Below, in pieces: positions 63,948 through 64,000 of a stretch of DNA of 64,000 bases. A model generated the notes under the pieces. The model had not been told where the DNA came from and did not search any database. It saw only the letters and a list, made by a program, of their open reading frames with translations. The DNA is taken from the NCBI GenBank assembly GCA_021234155.1, contig JAJEKV010000079.1, forward strand, positions 4,950,009 to 5,014,008, written 5' to 3'. Within the stretch, counting starts at the first letter, position 1, and each line of letters starts with the position of its first letter. A program made the translations under genes and the position numbers. The stretch is from Isoetes taiwanensis (Eukaryota; Streptophyta; Lycopodiopsida; Isoetales; Isoetaceae).

Positions 63948-64000
63948 GTAAGTGCAGCGTCATGTCTTTGTGTGGTATGCAATGCTTGATTTTTCTCTGA

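Overview
The window is repeat-dominated eukaryotic nuclear DNA, most probably from a land plant. It has GT-AG introns with good donor and acceptor sites. One gene belongs to a plant-specific family (DUF3700, the aluminium-induced proteins with YGL and LRDR motifs). Most of the sequence is transposon-like, with inverted repeats, direct repeats, foldback elements and subterminal repeat arrays. The taxon cannot be fixed from the sequence. Decayed HSPA12-type HSP70 and GHTH-motif proteins in one window make me lean weakly to a non-flowering plant, but that is inference. There is no rRNA, tRNA, CRISPR array or bacterial operon. Most long open frames are hydrophobic and come from strongly T+C-biased strands, not from genes.

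Layout. 1-10 kb: mostly non-coding. It holds a CACTA-like subterminal region (about 3.7-4.0 kb), a T-rich block, a 550-bp inverted-repeat element (6.7-7.3 kb) and exons of an unrecognised decayed gene (7.34-8.32 kb). 10.07-19.55 kb: a large element with roughly 0.75-kb terminal inverted repeats. Inside are a plus-strand unknown tract, a decayed FCP1/SCP-type phosphatase-like domain and a minus-strand unknown tract; a small MITE interrupts the right arm. 19.66-26.28 kb: two about 1.7-kb copies of a related sequence in direct orientation flank 3.1 kb of T-rich DNA, like an LTR element without recognisable gag-pol. 26.3-34 kb: ACGT-rich repeats, tandem repeats, another T-rich block and a convincing right end of a CACTA transposon at 32,090.

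34-48 kb: decayed protein genes. These are an HSPA12-like HSP70, an unrecognised minus-strand tract, a plus-strand protein with a GHTHDQIDQMFSRF motif, and a DUF3700 gene on the minus strand with two short introns. 48.5-53.2 kb: T-rich DNA ending in another copy of the 10/20/25-kb repeat family. 53-61 kb: mainly small inverted and tandem repeats, including a perfect 118-bp inverted repeat at 58.3-58.8 kb, and a decayed WRNIP1/MgsA-type AAA ATPase on the minus strand at 59.5-60.6 kb. 61.5 kb to the end: an unknown plus-strand gene with a Cys/His cluster, a proline-rich middle and a well-preserved C-terminal exon ending at a splice donor just before the window edge.

Two themes stand out. First, one repeat family (copies near 10.1-10.8, 18.8-19.55, 19.7-21.5, 24.6-26.3 and 51.9-53.2 kb, and a fragment at 36.8-36.9 kb) keeps several RNA-like hairpins whose stems change sequence while still pairing. 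Second, almost every recognisable gene is broken by single-base frameshifts, several of them in homopolymers. They may be young pseudogenes, or the assembly may carry homopolymer errors.
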